Positions 1 to 8,803 are shown, counted from the first letter of the stretch. The stretch is DNA of 64,000 nt from DATBGO01 sp036558005 (GCA_036558005.1 DATBGO010000059.1:1-64000); one strand, 5' to 3'. The notes: a model not told the origin generated them from the letters alone. Numbers and translations are program-made.

Positions 1-1
1 G

Positions 2-388
2 ATGGGTAAGCCCGTGGTGAACGTCACAATATTGCCGCCAGGTGCTACGATAAACCACGATCTGCCCACCTCGCTTCTTGAGCGTAGTATGGTACAGGTG
101 AGCCCAGTTAAGGTTGACATGTCGACGGTAATGCACTTCCCGAGAGAGGCGATAGTTTCTAATGTGGATGCTGCCATAGAATTTCGCGACGCTCTAGGCC
201 GATGGTGGAAAAGTGCTGACGGAAAATTGGCGCGCATTAAGCAACGGCCTGTTATATTCAACCGCGCTACCCTCAATTTTACTTGGGGAGGTTTGTCCAC
301 CGGTCTCGCTTCTCTGGCAATGTCGTCTCTAATCAACCCCCGATATGTCGTTAGGAAGGTGTTGTCAATATTGGGCAAGCAGAAATAG
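2..388 (+). CDS. Hypothetical protein, possibly only the C-terminal part
   Basis: I do not recognise this 128-residue product. The frame is open from the window edge, so the ATG at position 2 may be internal and the gene may begin upstream. The protein has a hydrophobic stretch near residues 95-112 (around TGLASLAMSSLI) and ends basic, so it may sit at a membrane. Base composition is clearly less GC-rich than the rest of the window, with many A/T third positions, as in the ATPase gene that follows on the other strand. This suggests transferred DNA. No ribosome-binding site can be judged because of the edge. Confidence 0.45.
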   Translation: MGKPVVNVTILPPGATINHDLPTSLLERSMVQVSPVKVDMSTVMHFPREAIVSNVDAAIEFRDALGRWWKSADGKLARIKQRPVIFNRATLNFTWGGLSTGLASLAMSSLINPRYVVRKVLSILGKQK

Positions 389-823
389 AATCGCCGAGGA
401 AGCCGAAGCTGCCAACTGCAATTAGCAGAGAAACTCAGCAGCAGGCTGCTTGCTTTTCGAAAGGAGCATGACCAACCTTAATGAGGTATTGATCGGTTCG
501 ACTTTCGACCTCTATGCTGAGCCAGGAGTAGTCTCTCTCACGTTGTAGAACCACCCGCATTCGAAGGCTCGATGATCTATGCGTCCGCCTTGATAGGCGC
601 CCGTTTCTGCCGTGGAAGATCAGTGTCAAGGGCGGCGCTTGCGTTATCGCCGCAGGCGACGTGGCCCTCGGGCGCGCGCCATTGGTGGTGATCTCTGCGC
701 GGCGAGAGGATGCCCCGGCGCGGGGAGGACGGCCCGGCCGCCAGGTGTCAGCTCGACATCCATACTTTGGATTCGGAGCCTTGACCAGATCCACATCCTT
801 GCCGTCTGAAGAGGGCTGTCGCC
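389..823. other. Gap without a convincing gene
   Basis: About 435 bases between two convergent genes. The left half is AT-richer, while 600-770 becomes GC-rich and has short open frames on both strands. None has a good ribosome-binding site, recognisable motifs or consistent codon use. It may hold remnants of older genes. I see no RNA gene or insertion sequence. Confidence 0.4.
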
Positions 824-2452
824 CTAGAACAACATACCGGCGGTTTCAGGGTCTTCAGGATCGGGTGTTGTTGTCTTTTTACTGGACAATCTCGGCTTCC
901 GTGTCTCAGTAGTTGTCTCATTACCAGTAAATATCAATTTTCGATTGCGTCGTTTTTCTCGATCCTCCCAACCGAGGAAATCCATGTGTTCAGCCGCCCG
1001 TTGCGCACTCAATTCAGCTACATCCAAAAGCCACACATTGAAACGCTGCGATCCTCTATCAGGCACAGTTTCACTCTCTACGAGGAGATGCGCGAATCGC
1101 AAGTGCTGAAGTTTATTCACTTGATCGCTCAGGTCTGCGGAATCCGTTGCGATGAGAAAGTACGCACGTCCGCGCTCACGACAGAATTCCGTCAGCTGCC
1201 TAACAAGGACTGCGAGTGCGGCGGCTTCGTCAGGTTCATCCGCTCTAAGGTCGTCGAACTTGGCAGGGGATAGTCGGCCCGCCGCCTTATTGACATCATC
1301 GACAATCACACGATGAGAGCCAGATTTTGGTGTTATCCCTCTATTTCGTGCTTCATCTATCGCAGCCGCTGTGATCCGCAAATAATCTCGGGCCACGCCA
1401 CCTGCAGCAAGCACCAGGCGTTTTCTGGCTTCTGATGTCAGGAGGTCATTAATTTCGATGCCGGCCTTCTTGGCTATTTGCGAAAGTATCTTTTCTAGAA
1501 AATCTTGAGTTACCGAAGGGTATCGGAGGCCTCGGTCAAGCGCTACTTCCTGGGCATCATGGCCACGTTGCATGCCAGTGGGCGGATTTGGCTTGAAAGT
1601 TATTGTCGAGTAGCGAATACTACCAATCTTTAGCCATACCGAAGTATCTTTTGTAAGACGATGCAGGTAACCGAGAACTTCCGGCTGATCCTTTCTAGAG
1701 ATTTGATATAGATCATCTACAAAAATGAATCCCCCGCCTACTTGGTCGGATGTTCGCAATATAAGACTTCGATAGCCAAGGAGCGCTCGTTCGAGATACT
1801 CCTCTTTTGTTCCATCTACGGTTTCGCTAGTAGTTGTGACGCTATGCTCCGTTGAGTTAGTGTCTGCCTGCAGCGAAACGAGCTGCATTCGCACCCCGCC
1901 AGTGAGTCCCTGTTGCCTGGTGCTTTCACCTACAATTTTCCATTCGATCTTTCGATTAAGCGGAGCGAACTTAAGCTTCTCAAGTTCTGTTGCAGCTGCG
2001 CGGAGTTCGTCAAGTAATGATGCATCTTGATTCAGAGTTTTCGATTTCGAGGGGAATCGACTTCGACGCGACAGTGCTTTGTCGGCCTGAATCTTTGATT
2101 CAACCGTGTCCGCTAGACCGTACATTATTTCGTGTAGGGCACTTACGAGAACATCTGGATAACTGAGTCGAGAATATATTTCCTGATCAATCCACACAGC
2201 AATGCGGTTCGTTGTGCGCATCTGATGTTGCAGATGTCTGAGCAGGCTCGATTTGCCAGAGCCCCTTTGACCGAAGATAAAATGATGGTAATCGGCTTCA
2301 GCTATCTGGCCGCCAGATGGGGGGACGTAAGTTTCCGGTCCTGATGCTGGTGTCGCCCGCGTGGCTTCCTGGAGAAGTCGTGTTAATACTTGTGCCGCTG
2401 GCGTGCTAAAAATGGGCACCTTACCTGGTTGCTTGTTCGACTTGTTACCCAT
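824..2452 (-). CDS. P-loop ATPase of unknown role
   Basis: A 542-residue protein with a clear Walker A loop (GQRGSGKS, residues 61-68) and a Walker B strand (FIFVDD, residues 242-247). The layout resembles Orc1/Cdc6-like or STAND-type AAA ATPases, with a helical region after the ATPase core. The C-terminal third (from about residue 380) has no domain I can name. The ATG at 2452 is chosen because a GGAG lies 9 bases upstream; the longer open frame lacks a site. Codon use is much AT-richer than in neighbouring genes, which points to acquisition by transfer. It has no obvious operon partner. Stand-alone ATPases of this kind occur in defence and mobile islands, but nothing here proves such a role. 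Confidence 0.75.
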   Translation of the reverse strand: MGNKSNKQPGKVPIFSTPAAQVLTRLLQEATRATPASGPETYVPPSGGQIAEADYHHFIFGQRGSGKSSLLRHLQHQMRTTNRIAVWIDQEIYSRLSYPDVLVSALHEIMYGLADTVESKIQADKALSRRSRFPSKSKTLNQDASLLDELRAAATELEKLKFAPLNRKIEWKIVGESTRQQGLTGGVRMQLVSLQADTNSTEHSVTTTSETVDGTKEEYLERALLGYRSLILRTSDQVGGGFIFVDDLYQISRKDQPEVLGYLHRLTKDTSVWLKIGSIRYSTITFKPNPPTGMQRGHDAQEVALDRGLRYPSVTQDFLEKILSQIAKKAGIEINDLLTSEARKRLVLAAGGVARDYLRITAAAIDEARNRGITPKSGSHRVIVDDVNKAAGRLSPAKFDDLRADEPDEAAALAVLVRQLTEFCRERGRAYFLIATDSADLSDQVNKLQHLRFAHLLVESETVPDRGSQRFNVWLLDVAELSAQRAAEHMDFLGWEDREKRRNRKLIFTGNETTTETRKPRLSSKKTTTPDPEDPETAGMLF

Positions 2453-2578
2453 AACTAGACACTCCGTACGAATCTGGTAATAATCGCTGCTTGAGGCGAA
2501 GCTGGTGCCCACCGGAGGTTGATAATAGCTGCATCCGAACATACAAGAGTCGTGGCGACGGGTCTCCCTGGCTCGATC

Positions 2579-2609
2579 AGACCGGTGCGGCCACACACGG
2601 CACCGGTCT
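2579..2609. terminator. Short hairpin upstream of the ATPase gene
   Basis: A perfect 10-bp inverted repeat (AGACCGGTGC at 2579-2588 and its complement at 2600-2609) with an 11-base loop. There is no U tract. It could be a terminator for rightward or leftward transcripts or a protein-binding site. The sequence does not decide which. Confidence 0.35.
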
Positions 2610-2812
2610 TCTCGCCCGCTTCATACGTTCTGAGACTCGACCGGCGGCAAGGGGATGCCCGGTAGATGGAGGGCGCCTGGCCGGCTTGCGGGCCTAGTCA
2701 TCAGGTTGCGTAACGGCGATCCCGACTGCAGGAGGGGCCGAACTCGGCCCGTCAATGAACTGTCTGGGCTTGTGCTGCAATCTGCAGGGAGCGCCGCAAG
2801 GGGTCTTCCGGC

Positions 2813-3050
2813 TTACTCATCGCGAAGCTCACCGATTGCCTCCATGATTGTTCTCACGCCCACGGTTACCGAGATCAGGCCCCCCGGCCGGGGGCACACC
2901 AGCGGTACCAAAGCCCACAGCGACTGCTGCGTCCCCCAGCGAGATCCCTGCACCCTGCACAATCTGCCCAATCTGTTTCCGCCAGCAACGTGGCATTCTT
3001 CTGGCAGCAGCTTCCTCATCGTCGACTTGCCTGGCCGATTCGTGGCTCAA
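2813..3050 (-). pseudogene. Frameshifted small gene remnant
   Basis: Two overlapping minus-strand frames appear to be halves of one protein. One frame reads GISLGDAAVAVGFGTAGVPP and the other continues GLISVTVGVRTIMEAIGEL to a stop at 2813. Joined, they give a coherent hydrophobic helix followed by a mixed amphipathic tail; apart, each frame turns to low-quality sequence past the junction. The break falls near 2878-2893, where a run of C and then G bases favours an indel. It may be a decayed gene or an assembly error in a homopolymer. No function can be given. Confidence 0.35.
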
Positions 3051-3305
3051 TTCGGCACACGATGGATGGGCGCGGCGCGGAGTCTGAGGGTGATACCGGC
3101 GAGGCTGGTGAGAGGGGTTAACGTACCCGTGATGTTAACCGATGTTGCTAGTCGTCATCTCCCCAGAGGAAGCGGGAACACCCACTCTGGTTGCACTGAT
3201 CGGCATTCTAGCGATCACGTAGCGTCCAAACTGGAGGCCAGTTCATGAGGACCGCAAGCCCTAAGACGACCGCGCCGGCGGCTCGTAGGCCCTGGAGCTG
3301 CGACG

Positions 3306-3677
3306 ATGACGTCGTCTAATAGCCTACTTTCGCAGATGCCTTGCGTGGCGCATTTCCTGGCTGACGCGGATGACCCGGCCGGGACGGTCGCGGCGCTGGC
3401 GGCCGGCTTAGCGCCCGGGAGCTTCATCGCGATCTCCCACCTGACGGCGGACTTCGCGCCCGAGCAGGTGACCGCCGGGGTCGCCGCTTACAACGCCCAC
3501 GTCCCGGCCGGGATCACCGCCCGCAGTCACGCGCAGGTCAGCAGGCTGCTCGCCGGGCTGGGGCTGGTGCCGCCGGGGGTGGTGCCGGTGACCGAGTGGC
3601 GGCCCGGGCACGCGGGCTGGCCCGGTCATGGCGCGGACCTGTACGCCGGGCTCGCCGTGGTGAGGCGGCGCTGGTGA
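3306..3677 (+). pseudogene. C-terminal fragment of a DUF574-type SAM methyltransferase
   Basis: The 123 residues match the tail of actinobacterial S-adenosylmethionine methyltransferases of the DUF574 family (about 270 residues when whole). Recognisable family segments are the DADDPAGTVAAL helix, APGSFIAISHLTADF strand, and the PPGVVPVTEWRP end. The N-terminal half with the SAM-binding glycine loop is missing, so catalysis is unlikely. The ATG at 3306 is simply the first in frame and has no ribosome-binding site. The following small gene overlaps its stop codon, an arrangement I associate with intact copies, so the 5' part was probably lost recently. Confidence 0.7.
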
Positions 3678-3919
3678 CCGGCGGGGACGGGGACGATGCG
3701 GACCGGTGGCGGGAGGCGGCGGCGCTGCGCGCTGATCACGTCGGCTGGGTGGTGATATGGCTGGCCCCGGTCGGGCGGTTCCGGGCTTACCGGCGGCTGC
3801 CCGGCGCGCGCCGCGACACCGCCCTGAGCGACCCGACCGCCGCCGGGCTGGCCAGCCAGATCACCCGGGCTGAACAGGCCGCCCGGTCACCAGCACCAAG
3901 AACCATGACTGACCCGTGA
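3674..3919 (+). CDS. Small conserved actinobacterial protein beside DUF574
   Basis: An 81-residue protein starting at GTG 3674 inside a GTGA overlap with the upstream methyltransferase stop, which implies translational coupling. The middle (WVVIWLAPVGRFRAYRRLP) and the end (a helix with LASQITRAEQAA) resemble small proteins that I recall from similar neighbourhoods in Streptosporangiales genomes, apparently reporting on DNA-damage or regulatory loci. The function is unknown. With the methyltransferase truncated, its upstream coupling may now be lost. Its codon use is fully GC-rich, as in the host. Confidence 0.6.
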   Translation: MTGGDGDDADRWREAAALRADHVGWVVIWLAPVGRFRAYRRLPGARRDTALSDPTAAGLASQITRAEQAARSPAPRTMTDP

Positions 3920-3980
3920 TCACGCGGCCATCCTGATCGTTTCCCGTTAACCCAGATTTGCGCGGTCCCCGCGCAGTGTG

Positions 3981-4020
3981 AAGGCCCGGCGTCAAGTCGC
4001 CAAACCAACCGCCGGGCCTT
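3981..4020. terminator. 11-bp inverted repeat between genes
   Basis: AAGGCCCGGCG at 3981-3991 is the exact complement of 4010-4020, with an 18-base loop. It lies between the small gene and the binding-protein gene and ends 11 bases before that gene's ribosome-binding site. It is best read as a terminator for the upstream unit, although an attenuator for the downstream gene is possible. Confidence 0.55.
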
Positions 4021-4048
4021 CCCTCCCTACCGAGAGGTGGCTCCTAGT

Positions 4049-5635
4049 ATGCCCTCATCTGCTGCGGCCTTGCTCGGCTGTGACGGACAATCCCCGACCC
4101 GCCGCGCGGCCTTGCTGGGCGCGGCCAGCACCGTAGCGGCGGGCCTGGTGGCCGGGTGCGGCATCAGCACCAGGGCCGCCCCCGCCGCTGTAGTGCGGCG
4201 GCGGGGCGGGGTGCTGCGGGTGGGCCTGACCGGTGGCAGCTCCAGCGACACCCTGGACCCGCACCAGGGATTGAATTACCTGGATACCGCCCGCGCCCAG
4301 GCCCTGTATGAGCCGCTGGTGCAGCTGGATGCGGACGCCGGGATCGAGTACGTGCTGGCCACCGAGATGAGCCCGCGTGACCCGCTGGCCACCCAGTGGG
4401 TCATCCGGCTGCGGCCCGGGGTCACTTTCCACGACGGCCAGGCACTGACGGCAGCCGACGTGATCTACACGATGCGCAGGATTATCGCGAACAAGTACTC
4501 GGCGGTGAACGTCCTCGGCCCGGTGGACCCGGCTGGAATCCGGGCGCTGGACAAGCTGACGGTGCTGGTGCCGATGACCCGCCCGTTCGCCACCTTGCCC
4601 GAGCAGCTCGCCGGGATCCTGACCGCCCAGATCATCCCCGAAGGGCTCAACCCCGCGACCGATAAGCCCAACGGCACCGGCCCGTTCGCTTACCGGAGCT
4701 TCACCGCGGGGCAGCGCAGCGTATTCACCCGCCATGATCGCTACTGGCGGGATGGCCTGCCGTGGGCGGATTCCCTGCAGATCCTTGATTTCCCTGACGC
4801 GGTGTCGCTGGCTGACGCGCTGCGGACGGGAGTGGTGGACGCGGTCGGGACACTGGATGGTCCTCAGTTCACTAACCTGGCTACTAGCGGCCAGGTGAAG
4901 ACGGTAGCGTCCAAGGCCGGGACGATCGTGCCATTTACGTTGCGGACCGACCTGGCGCCGTTCAATGATGTGCGGGTCAGGCAGGCGCTGCGGCTAGCGG
5001 CCGGCCGCCCTCAGCTAATCGATTCGGCGCTGGACGGGTACGGTACCCTCGCCTCGGACGTTTTTTCGCCCTGGGATGCGGAGTTCGACCCTGCGCTGCG
5101 CCGCGAGCAGGACATCCCGCAGGCGAAGCACCTGCTCAGGCAGGCTGGGCGGGAAGACTTGCATGTCGAGCTGGTCACTTCCCCGATCGCGACCGGGGCG
5201 GTCGCGATGGCAACCGTGCTGGCGGAGCAGGCTGCCGCCGCCGGGATCACGATCAGCCTGCGGCAGGTGGATCCCGGGACGTTCTTCGGCAGAAACTACC
5301 TGCGCTGGCCATTCGCGCAGGACTTCTATTCGTATTCACCGTACCTGGTGCAGACGACGCTTTCCATGCTGCCCAGTAGTCCGTGGAATGAGACACACAA
5401 CAGCAGCCCGGTATACATTCAGCTATATCACGAGGCGAACGCCACCCTGAACGCGTCCGTGCGTAAAGAGATCGCCTACCGGATGCAGCATACTGATTTC
5501 ACCAGTGGCGGGTACATAATCCCGGCGTTTATCGACACCCTCGACGCTTACAGCGCGAAAGTGACGGGCTACCGGGAAAGCCGGGTCGGGCAGCCGGTGA
5601 ACGACCTCAACTTCGCCACCCTCGCCCTCACCTGA
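4049..5635 (+). CDS. Family 5 ABC substrate-binding lipoprotein
   Basis: A 528-residue extracellular solute-binding protein of family 5 (peptide/nickel/opine type). It starts with a twin-arginine motif (TRRAALLG), a hydrophobic segment and a lipobox ending VAGC, so it should be exported folded and anchored as a lipoprotein. The body shows family features: an early DTLDPHQGLNY segment, WVIRLRPGVTFHDG, NGTGPFAY and a later VRQALRLAAGRPQLI. ATG 4049 is preferred because GAGAGG lies 11 bases upstream; GTG 4037 falls inside that site. No permease or ATPase genes are adjacent, so it is an orphan binding protein whose transporter must be elsewhere. The ligand is unknown. Confidence 0.85.
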   Translation: MPSSAAALLGCDGQSPTRRAALLGAASTVAAGLVAGCGISTRAAPAAVVRRRGGVLRVGLTGGSSSDTLDPHQGLNYLDTARAQALYEPLVQLDADAGIEYVLATEMSPRDPLATQWVIRLRPGVTFHDGQALTAADVIYTMRRIIANKYSAVNVLGPVDPAGIRALDKLTVLVPMTRPFATLPEQLAGILTAQIIPEGLNPATDKPNGTGPFAYRSFTAGQRSVFTRHDRYWRDGLPWADSLQILDFPDAVSLADALRTGVVDAVGTLDGPQFTNLATSGQVKTVASKAGTIVPFTLRTDLAPFNDVRVRQALRLAAGRPQLIDSALDGYGTLASDVFSPWDAEFDPALRREQDIPQAKHLLRQAGREDLHVELVTSPIATGAVAMATVLAEQAAAAGITISLRQVDPGTFFGRNYLRWPFAQDFYSYSPYLVQTTLSMLPSSPWNETHNSSPVYIQLYHEANATLNASVRKEIAYRMQHTDFTSGGYIIPAFIDTLDAYSAKVTGYRESRVGQPVNDLNFATLALT

Positions 5636-5684
5636 CCCGGGCACGCTGCCGAGCCGGTGAACCACACCCATAGGAATCTTTGTC

Positions 5685-6275
5685 GTGAATCCCAGCGCAC
5701 CACAAGACATGCAGGCGGCCCGGCCGGGCGGGCTGCTGAGCGTGATCGCCATGGAGCTGGCGGCGCGGAGGCTGCCGGTTGGTTACTCGTTCGAGGACGA
5801 CGGGTGCCTGCTGCGGGTCACCGGGCTGCCAGGCCGGTACTGCACCGTGATCGCCGATGACAGCGGCTACGTGCTGGCCGACTGCTGGCCCGCCAGCCCC
5901 CCGGCACCCCGCGCCGGCGTGTTAGCGGCTACGGCGATGCGGGTGCTCAGCGACCGGGACGACTGGCGGCCCGGCCCGCCGGTCACCGACCCGGACCTGA
6001 CGCTGATCAGCGCGGCCGGGCTGGCGCTGCGCGCGGCCGGGCTGACCGTGCGGCTGGACATCCACGCTGACCAGGCGAACCTGGAAGCCTGCACCCAGAT
6101 CACCATCACCCGCCCGGACGTGCCCGGCCGCGGCGAGGTGCGCATCGGGGACGACGGCACGTTCACCTGGGAATGCCAGCACTCCCCCAGTCCCGGCGAG
6201 ACCGCGAAGCGTGTCGCGGGCATCATGGCCGGCATCCTCACCCCGGCCCCCGCCCATCACCCCGGCCCGCGCTGA
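5685..6275 (+). CDS. Hypothetical actinobacterial protein
   Basis: A 196-residue soluble protein starting at GTG 5685 behind AGGA. I do not recognise the family. It is rich in beta-type segments (GCLLRVTGLPGRYCTVI and GRGEVRIGDDGTFTWEC) separated by Ala-rich helices, without a signal peptide or membrane segment. A possible two-part layout is residues 1-75 and 90-190, each ending in a hydrophobic strand. It follows the binding-protein gene by 49 bases on the same strand and could be cotranscribed. Two GC-rich hairpins close the unit just after its stop. Confidence 0.6.
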   Translation: MNPSAPQDMQAARPGGLLSVIAMELAARRLPVGYSFEDDGCLLRVTGLPGRYCTVIADDSGYVLADCWPASPPAPRAGVLAATAMRVLSDRDDWRPGPPVTDPDLTLISAAGLALRAAGLTVRLDIHADQANLEACTQITITRPDVPGRGEVRIGDDGTFTWECQHSPSPGETAKRVAGIMAGILTPAPAHHPGPR

Positions 6276-6300
6276 CCACGAGGCCACCAGCGCGGGCCGG
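6262..6300 (+). terminator. Hairpin overlapping the stop of the upstream gene
   Basis: A perfect 13-bp stem (6262-6274 with 6288-6300) and a 13-base loop. The left arm includes the stop codon of the gene ending at 6275. It should act as a factor-independent-like or Rho-assisted terminator between two convergent genes. Confidence 0.55.
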
Positions 6301-6306
6301 TACCGT

Positions 6307-6347
6307 CCCCGGTCCGGGCTGGCCTGAGTCCCCAGCCCGGGCCGGGG
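6307..6347. terminator. Second hairpin between convergent genes
   Basis: A 16-bp stem (6307-6322 with 6332-6347) with one G-U pair and a 9-base loop, directly after the first hairpin. Tandem GC-rich hairpins without a U tract are common between convergent actinomycete genes. It can serve either direction. Confidence 0.5.
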
Positions 6348-6400
6348 AGGAAGAGGCAGCGGCGACGATGGCAGCTCCTGACCAGGGCACGTTGCCGCCA

Positions 6401-7183
6401 TCACAGGTCGGTGAACGCCCCGCAGGTGACGTTCGCCAGCGCCGCGGTGATGGCGCTGGCCCGGTCGCTGGCGTACAGGGTCGCGGCGGCAGCCACCTCG
6501 GCGAGCAACGGGAGCCGCCGCAGCATCGCGCCGCTGGCCGCCTCGGTCTCGAACTCCGCCAGCGAGCTCCCGGCCGCCTCGGCGTGCAGCCTGATCACTT
6601 CCCTGACGCCGGGACTGTCCGGCGAGCCGGCCGAGCGCAGGATGACCAGGCGGACACCGTGCGGGCCCAGCTCGCAGGCAAGGCTGCGCCACAGTCCTTC
6701 CACCGCCGCGCAGGCGGGCATGTAGCCGCCGAGGTTGGCGGCGGGGGTCGGCTCGGCGGTGACGGACATGATCACTCCGGCCCGCTGCCCGATCATGTGC
6801 CTGGCCACGGCCCGCGCGGTCAGGAACTGCGTCCTGGCCGCGGTGACGACCGGGTGCATGAAGTCCGCGGCCGGGATGTCCAGCAGCGGCGTGCCCTGGA
6901 TGTCTTCCATCCCGATGGCGTTAAACAGGATGTCGATCCGCCCTGCCGCCGCGGCAACCCCGGCGACGTGCTGCTCGACGGACTGCTCGTCCAGCGCGTC
7001 GGCCTGCGCCGCCGCCGCCGTCCCGCCCTCGGCCAGGATCTCGCCGGCGACCGCCTGCACCGGGGCGAGCGTCCGGCCGGCCAGGAAGACCGATGCGCCG
7101 TCCCTGGCGAAGGCGCGGGCGACCGCGCCGCCCACCGCCCCTCCGGCGCCGTAGATGATCGCGTGCTTGTCCGCCAGCAGCAT
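6401..7183 (-). CDS. SDR-family oxidoreductase lacking the usual catalytic lysine
   Basis: A 260-residue Rossmann-fold protein of the short-chain dehydrogenase/reductase superfamily. The cofactor loop reads YGAGGAVGG near residues 10-18, and the middle carries ILFNAIG in place of the usual NNAG. At the catalytic site the expected YxxxK is YMPAC, so the lysine is replaced by cysteine, while the following AAVEGLWRSLACELG helix is normal. I recall actinobacterial SDRs with a similar substitution, so this may be a subfamily trait and not decay. ATG 7183 has AAGGAG upstream. It lies 90 bases after the exporter gene on the same strand and may share its transcript. The substrate is unknown. Confidence 0.8.
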   Translation of the reverse strand: MLLADKHAIIYGAGGAVGGAVARAFARDGASVFLAGRTLAPVQAVAGEILAEGGTAAAAQADALDEQSVEQHVAGVAAAAGRIDILFNAIGMEDIQGTPLLDIPAADFMHPVVTAARTQFLTARAVARHMIGQRAGVIMSVTAEPTPAANLGGYMPACAAVEGLWRSLACELGPHGVRLVILRSAGSPDSPGVREVIRLHAEAAGSSLAEFETEAASGAMLRRLPLLAEVAAAATLYASDRASAITAALANVTCGAFTDL

Positions 7184-7273
7184 GGCTTGCTCCTTATCTC
7201 TGTGTCTTCTGTGCCTTCTGTGTCTTGTCGGTTCTGGCCGGCCGCCGGTCAGGGCCGGACTGCCGGGCGGTGC

Positions 7274-8803
7274 TCAGGACCACGCCGCGGGGCGGGGGCG
7301 CAGCAGTACCAGGGCGAGCAAGGCCAGCCCGGCAACCACGACGATGCTCCCGGCGGCCGTGGCGTTCAGGCCGAGGGTGAACGCGGCCCGGGCCGGGTCC
7401 AGCAGCGCAGCGCCCAGCGCGTGCGGCAGCCGGGCCGCCGCGGGCACCGCGCTGGCCAGGCTTTCATGCGCCGCGGCGGCGGCGCGGGACGGCAGGCCGG
7501 CGGGCAGGGTGTGCGCGGTTCGCAGCCGGTAGACGGCGGTCTGGGCACTGCCGATCACCGCCACGCCCAGTGCCATGCCCAGTTCGCTGGCGGTCTCGGA
7601 CAGGGAAGAGGCGGATCCGCCCTTGTCCGCAGGGACCGAGCCGATGATCAGGTCGGTGCCCAGCACCCAGGCCGGGGTGATGCCCGCGAAGACGACGACG
7701 ATGCCCGTGACCGCGATCGCCAGGCCGTGCCCGGCCTGGACCTGGGTCAGGGCCAGGAACCCGGCCGCCGAGATCACCAGGCCTGCCACGATCACCGAGC
7801 TGGCCCGCAGCCGGCGCACCGCGACCGGGCACAGCACCGAGCAGGCGATCATCGCGGCCGCGTCGGGTACCGACCACAGCCCCGCCCGCAGCGGCGACAG
7901 GCTCTCGACCAGCTGGAGGTACTGGCTGTAGAGGAACCCGGCGCCGCCGGAGACAGCCCCGGCGAGCAGCATGATGACCAGCGCCGCCGCCGCAGTCCGG
8001 TGCCGAAGCAGCCGCACGTCCAGCAGCGGGCTGGCCAGGGTCAGCTGCCGCCGCACGAACACCAGGCCGCAGGCCAGGCCGGCCAGCATGACCAGGCCCG
8101 CGGGCCAGCCGGGGCCGCTGGCCGCCAGCACCTTGAGGCCGTACACAACAGGCAGCACGGCGGCCAGCGAAAGCGCCACGCTGACCGGGTCAAGCCGGCT
8201 CGCCCCCGGGCTGCGCGATTCGGGCAGCAGCAGTGGCGCGGCGATCAGCAGCACCGCCATGACCGGCAGGCCCAGCAGGAACACCGACCCCCACCAGAAG
8301 GCCTGCAGCAGGACGCCCCCGGCGACCGGGCCGAGTGCGGCCCCGGCCAGCAGGCAGGCCGCCCACAGGCTGATCGCGGTGGAGCGCTGGCGCGGCTGCC
8401 GGAACATGGCGGCGATCAGGCCGAGTGCCGAGGGCATCAGGGTGGCCCCGGCGATCCCCAGCAGCGCCCGCGCCCCGATCAGCATGCCCGCCGACTCGCT
8501 GAAGGCGGCCAGCGCGGACGCCGCGCCGAACCCGGCGGCTCCGGTCATCAGCAGCGCGCGGCGGCCGATCCGGTTGCCCACCGCGCCCATGGTGACCAGG
8601 AAGCCCGCGACCATGAATCCGTAGACGTCGGTGACCCACAGCAGCTGGGTGCTGGTGGGCCGCAGGTCCGCGCTGAGCCTGGGCAGCGCGAGGAAGAGCA
8701 CGCTGAAGTCCATCGCGCAGAGCAGGGTGGGCAAGGCGAGCACCGCCAGCCCGAGCCACTCGCGCCGCCCGGCTGGCGACGGGTCCGCTGTTGTCTGAGT
8801 CAC
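7274..8803 (-). CDS. DHA2-type MFS drug exporter
   Basis: A 509-residue polytopic membrane protein of the major facilitator superfamily, DHA2 (EmrB/QacA) branch, normally 14 membrane helices and proton-driven export of drugs or own metabolites. Visible marks are the opening DFSVLFLALPRL helix, the GNRIGRRALL loop between helices 2 and 3, and GPVAGGVLLQ (antiporter motif C position). GTG 8803 is chosen because AAGGAG lies 6 bases upstream; the long extension upstream has no such site and reads out of codon bias. It is divergent from the AfsR-like regulator gene, with 171 bases between them, so that regulator may control it. Confidence 0.88.
   Translation of the reverse strand: MTQTTADPSPAGRREWLGLAVLALPTLLCAMDFSVLFLALPRLSADLRPTSTQLLWVTDVYGFMVAGFLVTMGAVGNRIGRRALLMTGAAGFGAASALAAFSESAGMLIGARALLGIAGATLMPSALGLIAAMFRQPRQRSTAISLWAACLLAGAALGPVAGGVLLQAFWWGSVFLLGLPVMAVLLIAAPLLLPESRSPGASRLDPVSVALSLAAVLPVVYGLKVLAASGPGWPAGLVMLAGLACGLVFVRRQLTLASPLLDVRLLRHRTAAAALVIMLLAGAVSGGAGFLYSQYLQLVESLSPLRAGLWSVPDAAAMIACSVLCPVAVRRLRASSVIVAGLVISAAGFLALTQVQAGHGLAIAVTGIVVVFAGITPAWVLGTDLIIGSVPADKGGSASSLSETASELGMALGVAVIGSAQTAVYRLRTAHTLPAGLPSRAAAAAHESLASAVPAAARLPHALGAALLDPARAAFTLGLNATAAGSIVVVAGLALLALVLLRPRPAAWS

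Larger units (their letters stand above)
2453..3305. other. Long intergenic stretch at the island edge
   Basis: About 850 bases between the ATPase start and the methyltransferase remnant. It contains a short hairpin (2579-2609) and a frameshifted gene remnant (2813-3050), listed separately. GC content rises across it to the level of the rest of the window. The remaining open frames lack codon bias or recognisable motifs. No tRNA or clear attachment-site repeat was found. Confidence 0.4.

Noticed and set aside
2655..3248. Plus-strand frame of 197 codons in the island edge
   Set aside because: No codon bias, no ribosome-binding site, and it opposes the more convincing split remnant.
7187..7235. 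Short TGTGTCTTCTGTG-type repeats upstream of the SDR gene
   Set aside because: Only a short simple-sequence run in the gap between two co-oriented genes; no symmetry or spacing that suggests a regulator site.
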